From Bacteroidaceae bacterium (GTDB lineage Bacteria > Bacteroidota > Bacteroidia > Bacteroidales > Bacteroidaceae), in NCBI GenBank assembly GCA_017958545.1, contig JAGDCM010000032.1, positions 1 to 41,218 on the forward strand: a stretch of 41,218 nucleotides of DNA, given 5' to 3'. The notes below the pieces were generated by a model. That model did not search any database, had not been told where the DNA came from, and was given only the letters and a program-made list of their open reading frames with translations. Positions 15,045 through 23,812 of this stretch are shown here, one piece after another. Each line of letters begins with the position of its first letter. The stretch's first letter is position 1. The position numbers and the translations under genes were made by a program.

Positions 15045-16261
15045 AGCAATGTCCCTTTACTTGTAATTATATAGAAGCGGTCAGCGATGATGGCAGGAGA
15101 GGCAATGACGGGTTCACCCGCCTCGTAGTGCCATAGCTCGGAACCGTCGCGACTGTCGAGGATGGATATATGACCGTCTTTGGTGCATACGAGCACCTTG
15201 TCGCGCGCCACCAGAGGTGAGCACTCGCCCGCTATACCTCTCAGCGTCTTCTTCCAGCGCTGCGTACCAGATTTGCGGTCAATACAACTGATATTGCGGT
15301 CGCCGGAGAGGATATATACATCGGTACGGGTCAGTGTAGGCATTGAAATAACGCCTTCGTCTTCTGAGTTGACATGTTCGCTTCGGCTTTGCTCGCGCTC
15401 ATTCGGCGTGGCCGAAAGTAGACGGGTTGACGGGTTCGCTTCGGCTTTGCTCGCGCTCATTCGGCGTGGCCGAAAGTAGACAAGTTGACGGTGTTCTGTT
15501 ATCCTACCGTTATCCAGCTGTATCTCATACACGTTTCCGCTGTAGTCGCAGGCACATACCACGCCGTCGAGGACTGCAGGAGAGGCCGGTATGTAGCTGT
15601 CCAGTTCCAGTGAATCCGTCACCGTACCGGTGGCTGTGTCCACCACACGCAACCATGCATCGCAGCCACCGAACACAATATAGCCGTCCCACACAGCCGC
15701 AGCGCCGTTGATGTAATAGTTCGTCTCAAACTGACCCGTCTTACGCCCCGTTTTGCTGTCGAGGGTGTACATGCTGCCATCGTAACTGCCCACCAGCAAC
15801 TGGCCGTTGACAAGATTCGGAGAACCGGAAATCTGTCCCAGCGTCTCGTATTCCCACAACACCTTACTGTCCCTGAGGGAGAAGGCATTGACCCAACCGT
15901 CTGTCCTGCCCACATAGATGACGGAATCGTGCATGAGGAACGGAGCCTCCACGGTGGAGCGGAAATCATACACCCTCAGCGAATCGCCCTCAGGTGAGAA
16001 CCTGCGCAGACAGCCCTTCCTGTCGAGCGTGTAAACCCAGCCGTCGTACACTATAGGTGCAGCATTCGTACGTGAACGGGTCTCAACGCTCCACAGCAGC
16101 TGCGGAGAAGACGGCAGGGCACAGTCAGTGTAGCCGCACAGCGACGGCGACCCGCGAAACACAGTCCAGTTGCCTTTCCTGCCCTCTGTCTGCTCATTCG
16201 TCATGGTGCAACTGGCGCAGAAAGAGAGCACCAGTAGGACACAAATCTGCAATCTTCTCAT
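15032..16261 (-). CDS. PQQ-like beta-propeller lipoprotein
   Basis: A 409-residue envelope protein. The N-terminus MRRLQICVLLVLSFCASC is a lipoprotein-type signal with Cys18 (or Cys15) as the lipidation site. The family motif GNWTVFRGSPSLCGYTD follows, then blades with GKVLWEYETLG-like and GTQRWKKTLRG motifs. Its first 68 bases overlap the end of the NuoG-like gene in another frame, so the whole signal peptide is dual coding. Between two blades lie two translated tandem hairpin repeats (15368-15489), giving QLVYFRPRRMSASKAEANPS and then, from the other frame of the same DNA unit, LLSATPNEREQSRSEHVNSE. It sits between the NuoG-like gene and the ABC ATPase. Cofactor binding is unproven. Confidence 0.85.
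   Translation of the reverse strand: MRRLQICVLLVLSFCASCTMTNEQTEGRKGNWTVFRGSPSLCGYTDCALPSSPQLLWSVETRSRTNAAPIVYDGWVYTLDRKGCLRRFSPEGDSLRVYDFRSTVEAPFLMHDSVIYVGRTDGWVNAFSLRDSKVLWEYETLGQISGSPNLVNGQLLVGSYDGSMYTLDSKTGRKTGQFETNYYINGAAAVWDGYIVFGGCDAWLRVVDTATGTVTDSLELDSYIPASPAVLDGVVCACDYSGNVYEIQLDNGRITEHRQLVYFRPRRMSASKAEANPSTRLLSATPNEREQSRSEHVNSEDEGVISMPTLTRTDVYILSGDRNISCIDRKSGTQRWKKTLRGIAGECSPLVARDKVLVCTKDGHISILDSRDGSELWHYEAGEPVIASPAIIADRFYIITSKGTLLCFV
15368..15489. repeat. Two tandem hairpin repeats, copies B and C, 58-bp period
   Basis: Copies B (15368-15431) and C (15426-15489) share the word GTTGAC at their junction. Each holds a perfect hairpin TTCGGC-GTG-GCCGAA (15402-15416 and 15460-15474), giving a 58-base period. 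As 58 is not a multiple of three, the host propeller gene reads the two copies in different frames, and both are open. Copy A lies in the permease at 13526-13588. Confidence 0.85.
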
Positions 16262-16808
16262 TGATATTCTTTTTATTATCTTCCGGAATCACCACCTCCA
16301 TACCAAAGCCGCGCCCCTTGAACGTAAACCCGTTCCGGGAATTGTACACACATAACCCGCAGCGGATACATTTTGCAGCTTCGAAGAACAGTCGGCCTGT
16401 CACATGCACAGCCTCCTTCGTGTCGACAGGTGCCAGAGGACCGTAGCGGGTCCACTTCGCCTTCATCTTTACCGACAGTTCCCTCAGTCTGCACTTCGTC
16501 CTGCCCTCACATGCGCCGCAACGGGCGCGGTGGTCGCTCAGCAGCAGTTCCACCGACATGCGCCGCAATGCCGTCACCTCATCTGAATCCACATCCAGGC
16601 GCATACCCTCCACGGGATATGTGGCACAGCTGGGTATCATCTGATTGTCGGCTTCGTTGCGCACCATACACACCATACACGATGCCTCGTGTCCGGCATC
16701 AGGAGCATAACAGAGCGAAGGGATGTCGTAACCGGCTTCCCGCAGTTCCTCTATCAGGACACGCTGCCCGCTCACTTCCAGCGCTTTATCATTGACAAAT
16801 ATCTTCAT
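16194..16808 (-). CDS. NuoG N-terminal-like iron-sulfur protein
   Basis: A 204-residue cytoplasmic electron-transfer protein equal to the N-terminal part of NuoG/HydA: a plant-type [2Fe-2S] domain (C33, C44, C47, C61), a His-Cys3 [4Fe-4S] site (H93, C97, C100, C106) and a further [4Fe-4S] site (C147, C150, C153 and C190 in DLCPTGA). No catalytic molybdopterin or H-cluster domain follows. Its ATG overlaps the NuoEF stop by 4 bases, as in NAD-linked diaphorase modules of formate dehydrogenases and bifurcating hydrogenases. The last cluster ligand C190 lies in the 68-base region that also encodes the signal peptide of the next gene. It probably passes electrons between the NuoF-type flavin site and a partner in this cluster (inference). 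Confidence 0.9.
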   Translation of the reverse strand: MKIFVNDKALEVSGQRVLIEELREAGYDIPSLCYAPDAGHEASCMVCMVRNEADNQMIPSCATYPVEGMRLDVDSDEVTALRRMSVELLLSDHRARCGACEGRTKCRLRELSVKMKAKWTRYGPLAPVDTKEAVHVTGRLFFEAAKCIRCGLCVYNSRNGFTFKGRGFGMEVVIPEDNKKNINEKIADLCPTGALFLRQLHHDE

Positions 16809-19171
16809 TGCCTCTTCACCTTCTTAATAGCATTGTAGTCGCACTCCTCCAGGCAGAGTCCGCACTGCGTACACTCTTCCGTATTGATGACGTGCTTGTC
16901 GTAGGGTGTGTATGCGATGGCCCCCGAGGGACACGAGCGCGCACATTTCGTGCAACCCACACAGTCGTCTGTAATCTCCAGTTTCACCATCTTCTTGCAA
17001 GACCCCGTCCTGCAGATGCCCTGCACATGTTCCTCGTATTCGTGCCGGAAATAGCGCAGTGTGGAGAGCACGGGGTTGGGGGCTGTTTTGCCCAGTCCGC
17101 ACAGTGCCGAGCGTTTGATGCTGAGTGCCAGCTGCTCAAGGAGGTCGATATCCTCCATTTTAGCGTTTCCTGCGGTGAGACGGTCCAGAATGTCGAGCAT
17201 ACGTCGGATGCCTACGCGACAGAATGTGCACTTTCCGCACGACTCCGCACAGGTGAATGCAGTGAAGTAGCGTGCCACATCCACCATGCAGTTGCTTTCG
17301 CTCAGCACCACCAGTCCACCGGACCCCATGATAGCTCCCATCTGGTTCAGGGCATCGAAATCCACCTCCACATCGCACAGTTCAGCAGGTATGCAACCTC
17401 CTGAAGGACCTCCTGTCTGCACAGCCTTCAGTTTCTCTCCGCCCTCTACGCCTCCGCCTATCTCATCGACAATCTGGCGAAGCGTCGTACCCATGGGCAC
17501 CTCAATCAGTCCGCCGTGGTTCACCTTTCCTGCCAGGGCAAACACCTTGGTGCCGCGACTGTTTTCCGTGCCCACCTTTGCATATTCGTCTGCTCCGTTG
17601 CGTATGATGTATGATATCTGGCTCAGTGTCTCCACGTTGTTTATCAGGGTAGGTCTGCCGTTTAAGCCATGTTGGGCGGGATATGGAGGACGCAGGTGGG
17701 GGAAACCGCGCTTTCCCTCTATTGAGGCAATGAGTGCCGTCTCCTCGCCGCAGACAAAGGCACCTGCACCTTCAAAGACCCGTATGTCGAACCCGAAGTC
17801 GGATCCGAAGAGTTTCTCTCCCAGCAGTCCTTTCTTCCTGCACATATCGAGTGCCTTGCGGATGCGTATGACAGCCTGGGGATACTCGGCACGGATGTAG
17901 AAGATGCCCTCCTCCGCTCCCACTGCGTATCCTGCAATGGCCATACCCTCTATCACACGCAGGGGGTATGACTCCAGGAGGATGCGGTCCATGAAAGCAC
18001 CCGGATCGCCCTCGTCACCGTTGCATATAACGACAGGGAGCAGGGAACCTGCATCAGCGTTGTCTCTCACCATCTGCCATTTCCTGCCAGTGGGGAACCC
18101 GCCGCCTCCTCTGCCGCGGATGCCGCTTCTCAGCACCTCTTCTATCACCTTCCGGGGCGACATCTCCGTAACAGCTTTCTTCAAAGCCTCAAATCCGCCC
18201 ATCGAGAGATACTCGTCAAGGTCGAGCGGATTAAGACGCCCGAAGCCTTCGGTGGATATGCGGAACTGTCCCTTCAGGAAGGTGTTGATGCTCTGCGTGC
18301 GTTTCTTCTCGGGAACGTACAGGATGTTGTTCCATGTCTGGTCCGTGTGGAACATGTCAATCTGATTGAGAATGACATTGCGCATACGCTGCAAACGGCT
18401 GGAGGGACGGAAATGGTGCAGCAGTATCTCCTTCACCTCATCTGGCTTGACGTTCGGATAGCGGACTATCTCGCCGTCGGGAGTTGCCACGTCTATCATG
18501 GGCACCTGATTGCACGTCCCGACACAGGAGACGGGTTTGATGCTCACATTGATACCCAATTGCAGGCACGCCTCCCGCACAGCGGCATACACCTCTGCCG
18601 TCCCGCTGGCCTGACAGCAGTTTTCCATACCCAGACGCACCTCGCCCTGAGATGGGAGCCGGGAGTTGAGACTTGAGAGCTGAGAGGCATCGTCCTTCAT
18701 CTTTTCAAACTCGTCAAGCACCTCACGCACCCGTCCCGGCATCACAGGCCCGAATATCTTCTGGTCTATCTGCACCACAGGTGCCAGGGCACAACATCCC
18801 AGGCATGCCACTTTCTCAATGGAATACTTCCCGTCTGCTGTAGTGATGTTGTCTCCCTCGAGCTTCAGTTCGCGTCTGAAGGCATCGTACACATTGTTGG
18901 CACCCTTAACGTGACATGCTGTCCCGATGCACACCTTGATAATGTGCTTACCATAGGGCACCATCCGCAACTGCGAATAGAAAGTGGCCACGCTGATGAG
19001 TTGTGCGCGGTCTATCTCCGTACGCTCGTAGAGACGGCACAGCGCATCGGAGGGGAGGTAGTTGAACTCCTGCTGTATGGCCTGCAGGAGCGGGATTATC
19101 AGGTCCCGGGCAGTGCCTATCCTGTCGATGATGGCATCCGTCTTGCGATATATTATCTCTGTGTTTTCCAT
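16805..19171 (-). CDS. NuoE-NuoF fusion, NADH-oxidising flavoprotein subunit
   Basis: A 788-residue fusion. Residues 1-155 are a NuoE thioredoxin-like [2Fe-2S] domain (C81, C86, C123, C127). Residues 178-255 are a second thioredoxin-like ferredoxin domain (MENCCQASG ... PVSCVGTCNQVP), as at the start of HydB/HndC-type subunits. Residues 300-715 are the NuoF core with the FMN/NADH loop GRGGGGFPTG (353-362), NGDEGDPG (384-391) and the N3 cluster ESCGKCTFC plus C691. Residues 733-788 form a 2[4Fe-4S] ferredoxin (C737/740/743/747 and C767/770/773/777). Such proteins exchange electrons between NAD(P)H and iron-sulfur partners, sometimes by bifurcation. No hydrogenase or formate dehydrogenase is encoded nearby. 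The linker around residues 162-178 is partly repeat-derived. Confidence 0.93.
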   Translation of the reverse strand: MENTEIIYRKTDAIIDRIGTARDLIIPLLQAIQQEFNYLPSDALCRLYERTEIDRAQLISVATFYSQLRMVPYGKHIIKVCIGTACHVKGANNVYDAFRRELKLEGDNITTADGKYSIEKVACLGCCALAPVVQIDQKIFGPVMPGRVREVLDEFEKMKDDASQLSSLNSRLPSQGEVRLGMENCCQASGTAEVYAAVREACLQLGINVSIKPVSCVGTCNQVPMIDVATPDGEIVRYPNVKPDEVKEILLHHFRPSSRLQRMRNVILNQIDMFHTDQTWNNILYVPEKKRTQSINTFLKGQFRISTEGFGRLNPLDLDEYLSMGGFEALKKAVTEMSPRKVIEEVLRSGIRGRGGGGFPTGRKWQMVRDNADAGSLLPVVICNGDEGDPGAFMDRILLESYPLRVIEGMAIAGYAVGAEEGIFYIRAEYPQAVIRIRKALDMCRKKGLLGEKLFGSDFGFDIRVFEGAGAFVCGEETALIASIEGKRGFPHLRPPYPAQHGLNGRPTLINNVETLSQISYIIRNGADEYAKVGTENSRGTKVFALAGKVNHGGLIEVPMGTTLRQIVDEIGGGVEGGEKLKAVQTGGPSGGCIPAELCDVEVDFDALNQMGAIMGSGGLVVLSESNCMVDVARYFTAFTCAESCGKCTFCRVGIRRMLDILDRLTAGNAKMEDIDLLEQLALSIKRSALCGLGKTAPNPVLSTLRYFRHEYEEHVQGICRTGSCKKMVKLEITDDCVGCTKCARSCPSGAIAYTPYDKHVINTEECTQCGLCLEECDYNAIKKVKRQ

Positions 19172-19172
19172 C

Positions 19173-20930
19173 TCACTGTTTCTTTACGCAATAAAGCGAC
19201 TTATCCGTCCTCACTATCATCATACCGTCAGTAAAGGCCGGTGTGGCAAAGGTCTTCTCCCCCGTCTCAAACGATGTGATAAGTTCGAAAGAAGAGGACG
19301 AGAAGATGTATGCCTTACCGCTGTTGCTGAACAGATATACCTTACCCTCCACCACCATAGGAGAGGAGTAGAAGGGAGTCGTCAGGTCGTGTTCCTTCTT
19401 CACTTCACCTGTCTTGGCATCGTAGGCACACACCATACCGTAGCTCGTGGCGCAGAACACCAGGTCTTTGGTAGCAGCCAGACTGGCACATTCGGGCAGA
19501 AAGTCGCCTGCCTCCCACAACTTCTCTCCCGTTGCTCCGTCGATGGCGATACAGGTCGCGTATTCGCTGGCTCCATACACCACTCCGTCTGCAACGGCAG
19601 GACTGGAACCCACCTCACCGCTCATGCATTCCACACGCCACAGTTCCGCGCCGCCAGACAGTTCGTAGGCCGTAATGGCAGGATTGCCCATGACCACCAC
19701 CACCGCCTTTCCGCCTAAAGTGGCGATGACAGGAGAACTCCAGGCTATTTTGTCTTTCGACGACTTACTCCATACCGTATTACCGTTTTTCGCATTCAAA
19801 GCCAGAATCCTGGCATCTGAATTATTCTGGTACTGTATGATAAGTGTATTCCCGTACATCAGCAGTGAAGAGGCATAGCCGTAATGGTTGTCAGGCAGTC
19901 CCAGATTCTTGGCCCACAGACGGTTTCCGTCCATATCTGCACAGATGACATCACCGGTAGCGAAAATGGCAGCCACCTGTTCACCGTTGGTCGCCGCAGT
20001 GCTGGCCGCCAGTCCCGTATCGTCATTCACCTTGGGCATCGTACCGGGAGAACCCGGGATGCCGTCAGCCTTCAGCGTCCATTTCAATTCACCTGTCCAC
20101 ACATCATAACAGTACAATTCGCGTGCTTTCTCATCAGCTCCCGTGATGAAAACCTTGTCACCTGTGATGACAGGGGAATTGTATCCGTGCCTGGGGATGG
20201 ATGATTGCCATAGTATGTTCTTCCCGCTGCTGAGACTCCACGATGTGGCAATATCTCTTGCAGAGGACACGGCACTGGAATTGTTGCCTCTGAAGGCTTT
20301 GGATGACACCTTCAGCACAGGTCTCTCTTCCACCGCTTCTTCTTCCTCCGGTGCACTCACTGTGTCTGTGCTCAATGTATCTGCACTCTCCTCGGGAAGG
20401 CCGTCTGTCTCCTCCACCGTCTCTACTGCAGCGTCCCCGCTTTGCACAGGCGTCTCGCTTTCTTCACTGGAAGATTCTGTCATCTTAAGCTGCTGAATAG
20501 CCACAAAACCCACTCCTGCCAATGCGATAATGAAGGCTGCCCGTACGATATACTTGCGGGCGCGGCTTTTTATCATCCAGTCGTCAATGGGGTCGAAGTC
20601 TTTCTCCGGGAGAGTCTTGGTCTCTTTATAGTACAGGTTGAGACACGCTATCATGACGATTACCATTCCTATCAGAAGGTAAAGACCCGTTTTCAGCTGA
20701 CCGGCTCTCACGAAATATGCCTTGCGTGAGAGCAAATCCAGTTCACGGATCTGCTGTCGCAAAGCTTCATTGTCTGCATTTGCGTCATTCAGTTCCTTCA
20801 GGGTCTCCATCACTCCTGTCTCAAGAGGTGACACACGCTGCATCTGGTAATAACTCACACACAGCATGGCCGTCAAAGCCAGGATGAAGACAACGGTGAC
20901 TATGGCAATATTACGATACAGTTTTCTCAT
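19173..20930 (-). CDS. Membrane-anchored PQQ-like beta-propeller protein
   Basis: A 585-residue envelope protein. It has three predicted helices near residues 8-28, 82-103 and 127-146, a low-complexity acidic linker rich in Glu, Ser and Thr (about 150-205), then a PQQ-like propeller beginning SSKAFRGNNSSAVSS, with blade motifs such as GELKWTLKADG, GNRLWAKNLG, GNTVWSKSSKD and GEKLWEAGDF. A short coiled-coil-like stretch (about 37-66) lies between helices 1 and 2. The propeller is probably periplasmic. Its start overlaps the NapH-like gene by 20 bases and it ends one base before the NuoEF fusion, so it sits in the middle of the electron-transfer genes. A coupling or docking role is plausible; enzymatic activity is unproven. 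Confidence 0.87.
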   Translation of the reverse strand: MRKLYRNIAIVTVVFILALTAMLCVSYYQMQRVSPLETGVMETLKELNDANADNEALRQQIRELDLLSRKAYFVRAGQLKTGLYLLIGMVIVMIACLNLYYKETKTLPEKDFDPIDDWMIKSRARKYIVRAAFIIALAGVGFVAIQQLKMTESSSEESETPVQSGDAAVETVEETDGLPEESADTLSTDTVSAPEEEEAVEERPVLKVSSKAFRGNNSSAVSSARDIATSWSLSSGKNILWQSSIPRHGYNSPVITGDKVFITGADEKARELYCYDVWTGELKWTLKADGIPGSPGTMPKVNDDTGLAASTAATNGEQVAAIFATGDVICADMDGNRLWAKNLGLPDNHYGYASSLLMYGNTLIIQYQNNSDARILALNAKNGNTVWSKSSKDKIAWSSPVIATLGGKAVVVVMGNPAITAYELSGGAELWRVECMSGEVGSSPAVADGVVYGASEYATCIAIDGATGEKLWEAGDFLPECASLAATKDLVFCATSYGMVCAYDAKTGEVKKEHDLTTPFYSSPMVVEGKVYLFSNSGKAYIFSSSSFELITSFETGEKTFATPAFTDGMMIVRTDKSLYCVKKQ

Positions 20931-22200
20931 CGGTATGGAGTTTTGAGGTTTTGAGGTTCTGGGGACAATAATTGAAGCACTTTCCGCACATGGTGCAACG
21001 TGCCATATCGATTTCGTATGTCTTACGACTGCGCTTCAACGACAGTTTCAGCAGTTTGAAGCCGATCACAAATCCTATCAGCGCACCTGCCATATAGGCA
21101 TATCGCTCGTATTCATCACGGATGGAATCCACTTTTTCCTTCAATGCCTCCATGTCGCCGCCCAATGCATGGAAGGTCTCCACCTCCAACGGTTCTTCCT
21201 GCTGCGGATTCGCCTCCTGACTCAGCAGCTGTTCATACAGATACACGTCCTTGTGAGCAAGGCTTAGCGCATCGCTCTGACTCCCCAGGAGGACGGCACC
21301 GCTAAAGGTCAAAAGCGGCAAGAGGATGACGAATAGTATTATACGCTTCACACCTCTGCTTCTGTCTTCTTTCGTGCGACTGAGCTGCGGAGCACGTATG
21401 GCATCCACAGGGCATGACACACCGCAGAGTGCACAGTTGATACATCCCTTGCCCGTGATTTCCAGTTTCTTCCACGACAATGCGCTGAATACGCTCAGCA
21501 GAGCACCGTACGGACACAGGAACTGGCAAAACGGGCGCCCCACGAAGAGCGACATTATCAGCAGTATAATGCCAAAACACATAATGCCTATATCACCTCC
21601 CAAACGGAAAATACCGATGAAGGGATCCAGACGGCATATAAGGAACTGGCTGCGCGTTGCAGCATAGAGAATCGTGAAAGCCATATATATCCACGGAATC
21701 ACGGACAATGTGGCGGAAACAGCGCGTGAGAGGCGGAAATTGCGCACATTAATCAGTTCCTGTAGTGCTCCCAACGGACAAACACCCGAACAAAACACCC
21801 GCCCGAAGAGCAAGGCAAACACTATGGGGATGAGAAACAGCAGGAGCACGTACCAAGGCAGGCTGTAACCCGGGTCCACCGCTGCCATCACAACATTCTG
21901 TATGCTGCCTACACTGCAGACACAGCCGCTGCGGAAGAACCCGAAATAGGCAACAGAGACCAACGACATCGACAGGATGACAGAGCGGCTGCGCTTGCGG
22001 TAAGCTGCCCACACCACAAGTCCCATCATGCATATGAGCAACACCACATCAAGAATGTTCCAGAACAGTTCACTTGGCACACTGTGAACAATATCAGGAT
22101 ACTCATACCCCGATGTGAAATCAGGTTTGGGGAACCGTGCCACAGCAAAGGCTTTGGCACTGCACACAAACCCGGTAAGTATGATCAACGTCTTACGCAT
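20911..22200 (-). CDS. NapH/NosR-like polytopic [4Fe-4S] membrane protein
   Basis: A 429-residue inner-membrane protein with a signal-like N-terminus and about six to seven helices. It has the diagnostic duplicated loop motif of the NapH/NosR/RdxA group: GRVFCSGVCPLG (C137, C141) and GRPFCQFLCPYG (C225, C229), preceded by GFFRSGCVCSVGSIQN. These are followed by a cytoplasmic [4Fe-4S] motif CINCALCGVSCP (253-263) and a C-terminal CTMCGKCFNYCP (402-412). In the Nap, Nos and Mau systems such proteins carry electrons across the membrane to periplasmic partners. It overlaps the NapG-like gene by 8 bases. The coupling of NADH oxidation to periplasmic reduction through this protein is my inference. 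Confidence 0.9.
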   Translation of the reverse strand: MRKTLIILTGFVCSAKAFAVARFPKPDFTSGYEYPDIVHSVPSELFWNILDVVLLICMMGLVVWAAYRKRSRSVILSMSLVSVAYFGFFRSGCVCSVGSIQNVVMAAVDPGYSLPWYVLLLFLIPIVFALLFGRVFCSGVCPLGALQELINVRNFRLSRAVSATLSVIPWIYMAFTILYAATRSQFLICRLDPFIGIFRLGGDIGIMCFGIILLIMSLFVGRPFCQFLCPYGALLSVFSALSWKKLEITGKGCINCALCGVSCPVDAIRAPQLSRTKEDRSRGVKRIILFVILLPLLTFSGAVLLGSQSDALSLAHKDVYLYEQLLSQEANPQQEEPLEVETFHALGGDMEALKEKVDSIRDEYERYAYMAGALIGFVIGFKLLKLSLKRSRKTYEIDMARCTMCGKCFNYCPQNLKTSKLHTDEKTVS

Positions 22201-22774
22201 GGTCTTTCAGTTTGTAGGCATTGTCGTATGACACACGTTCTATGGCATCGGAGGGACACACCCGTGCAATGGCACACTCGTTGCATTGCTGGCATCTCTC
22301 CTGATCTATCTGCAAAAACAGGGAACCGTTGCCAAAAGACGTACATCCCTTAACACATTTTCCGCAACCTGTGCAGAGTGCCTCATCGATGGTGTATTCA
22401 AAATACGGTTCTTCTACGAATTCACGTCTGATAGCACCCGTGGGACACATCATATTCTCTGCCGCGGTGTTCAGTTCCTTCACATTAGGACGGTAATATC
22501 CGCCACAGAGGTCACAGTAGCCGCAGACCCTGTTGGCATGGAAACACTTCACCGCAGAAACACTCAGGACACAGTCCGTCTCACACCGTCCGCACGCAGT
22601 GCACCTGTAGGAGTCTATCTGCCAGAACACCTCCCCCTCCCTGCCACTGGCCTTCGTCGCAAGAAATCCTCCTGACAGCAATGCTGCACCCCCGGCCAGG
22701 ATAGAACTGCATGTACGCAGGAAATTCCTGCGGTCCATCGGACTCTTCAATTTATCATTTTTCCTGTCTGACAT
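22193..22774 (-). CDS. Twin-arginine-exported NapG-like ferredoxin
   Basis: A 193-residue polyferredoxin with a twin-arginine signal (MDRRNFLRT at 13-21, then the hydrophobic SILAGGAALLSGGF), so it is folded in the cytoplasm and exported with clusters in place or kept as a membrane-anchored periplasmic domain. Cysteine groups are C58/61/64/68, C77/84/87/90 with C110, C134/137/140/144 and C161/164/167/173, enough for about four [4Fe-4S] clusters, as in NapG and MauM. The start used is ATG 22774; an internal ATG at residue 13 would also give a Tat signal. It pairs with the overlapping NapH-like gene, the same order as napG-napH. Confidence 0.9.
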   Translation of the reverse strand: MSDRKNDKLKSPMDRRNFLRTCSSILAGGAALLSGGFLATKASGREGEVFWQIDSYRCTACGRCETDCVLSVSAVKCFHANRVCGYCDLCGGYYRPNVKELNTAAENMMCPTGAIRREFVEEPYFEYTIDEALCTGCGKCVKGCTSFGNGSLFLQIDQERCQQCNECAIARVCPSDAIERVSYDNAYKLKDHA

Positions 22775-22798
22775 CTCAAAACAATATTTTTCGATATA

Positions 22799-23803
22799 CT
22801 AAATAACCCTTAAGGGACAGTCTGCATCACATTGTCCGCAATCCGTTTGCTGACTTTGCCGCTTGTCATATTGGAATACAGACACTTTCTTGCCACCGAC
22901 AACTATAAGTTTGTCCTTCATCACACGGACATCATAAGCCTCATGACCACCTCCGAGAGCCTTGCTGTCGAGCAAGACACTGCGGAACGTACCGTCTGTG
23001 CGATAGCAACTGATCCGAGGGATGCCTTTCTCCGATACCAGCAGTTCACCATTGTTGGACGGAGTGATGACAGCAGGATTGCAACATCCGCTGAATGCAC
23101 CTGCCTCCGTGCCCGATTTACCGAAAGATGCGACGAAGTCTCCCTCTGCGGTATAGCTTTCCACCAGATGACGTCCTGGATTGGAACAATAAATCATGCC
23201 GTCCATATAAGTAATGGCAAAGCAATAGCTGGGTACGATAAACCCTTTGGGACTTTGGATGAAACGTACGAGCGCACCCTCAAAAGTGTATTTGCAGATG
23301 TTCTTGTGTGCAGCATCGGTAACAAAGACGCCATCAGGACATACGGTAAAAGAACAGTAGTCGGAGTCTTCACTGCATGCATTCCAGCTCTGCCTGATAT
23401 CTCCCTGACGGTCGTACACCTCGATGCGTGCAGGAAAAAGCAGATATATGAGACCGTCGTAAACAGTGATGTCGCGGACATCACTGGGCGTTGGGAAGTT
23501 TGTCTGCAACTCACCGCTCAGTCCATATACGGAAACACTGTTGGGGGTGGCAACATATATGCTGCCTCCTTCCACCTCCATACCGCAAATGTCGTCAGGC
23601 ACGAGGAATCCGTATATCCTGCGGTAGGGCGACACGAAATCCTCATCCTCCTTTAGCAGTTCTGGTGACTTGGCCCGCTTGGAATCATAAAAGAGTTTTC
23701 CGGGATTCCTGAACAGGTCCCACATTTCCCGTCCGACGACAGAGAGTATCACCCCTCCTATCGCCAACGAGCCCGATATTTTCAGAAAATTACGTTTATC
23801 CAT
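22799..23803 (-). CDS. Exported NHL/WD-like beta-propeller with Cys-rich tail
   Basis: A 334-residue protein with a Tat-like or Sec anchor at the N-terminus (KRNFLKISGSLAIGGVILSV, a Lys-Arg variant of the twin-arginine motif) and a body of short beta-rich repeats such as GDIRQSWNACSED, VCPDGVFVTDAAHKNICKY and GDFVASFGKSG, the pattern of NHL/6-bladed propellers. The C-terminus ends in CGQCDADCPLRVI, a cysteine cluster that could bind metal or a cluster. It is not a COG1520 paralogue like its neighbours. It lies 9 bases after one propeller gene and 24 bases before the NapG-like gene. The N-terminal motif matches that of the NapG-like protein and suggests co-export. Function unknown. Confidence 0.8.
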   Translation of the reverse strand: MDKRNFLKISGSLAIGGVILSVVGREMWDLFRNPGKLFYDSKRAKSPELLKEDEDFVSPYRRIYGFLVPDDICGMEVEGGSIYVATPNSVSVYGLSGELQTNFPTPSDVRDITVYDGLIYLLFPARIEVYDRQGDIRQSWNACSEDSDYCSFTVCPDGVFVTDAAHKNICKYTFEGALVRFIQSPKGFIVPSYCFAITYMDGMIYCSNPGRHLVESYTAEGDFVASFGKSGTEAGAFSGCCNPAVITPSNNGELLVSEKGIPRISCYRTDGTFRSVLLDSKALGGGHEAYDVRVMKDKLIVVGGKKVSVFQYDKRQSQQTDCGQCDADCPLRVI

Positions 23804-23812
23804 GACTTCCTG

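Noticed and set aside
16194..19171. Electron-bifurcating [FeFe] hydrogenase HydABC
   Set aside because: The NuoG-like protein ends before any H-cluster domain, and no HydA catalytic motif exists in the window.
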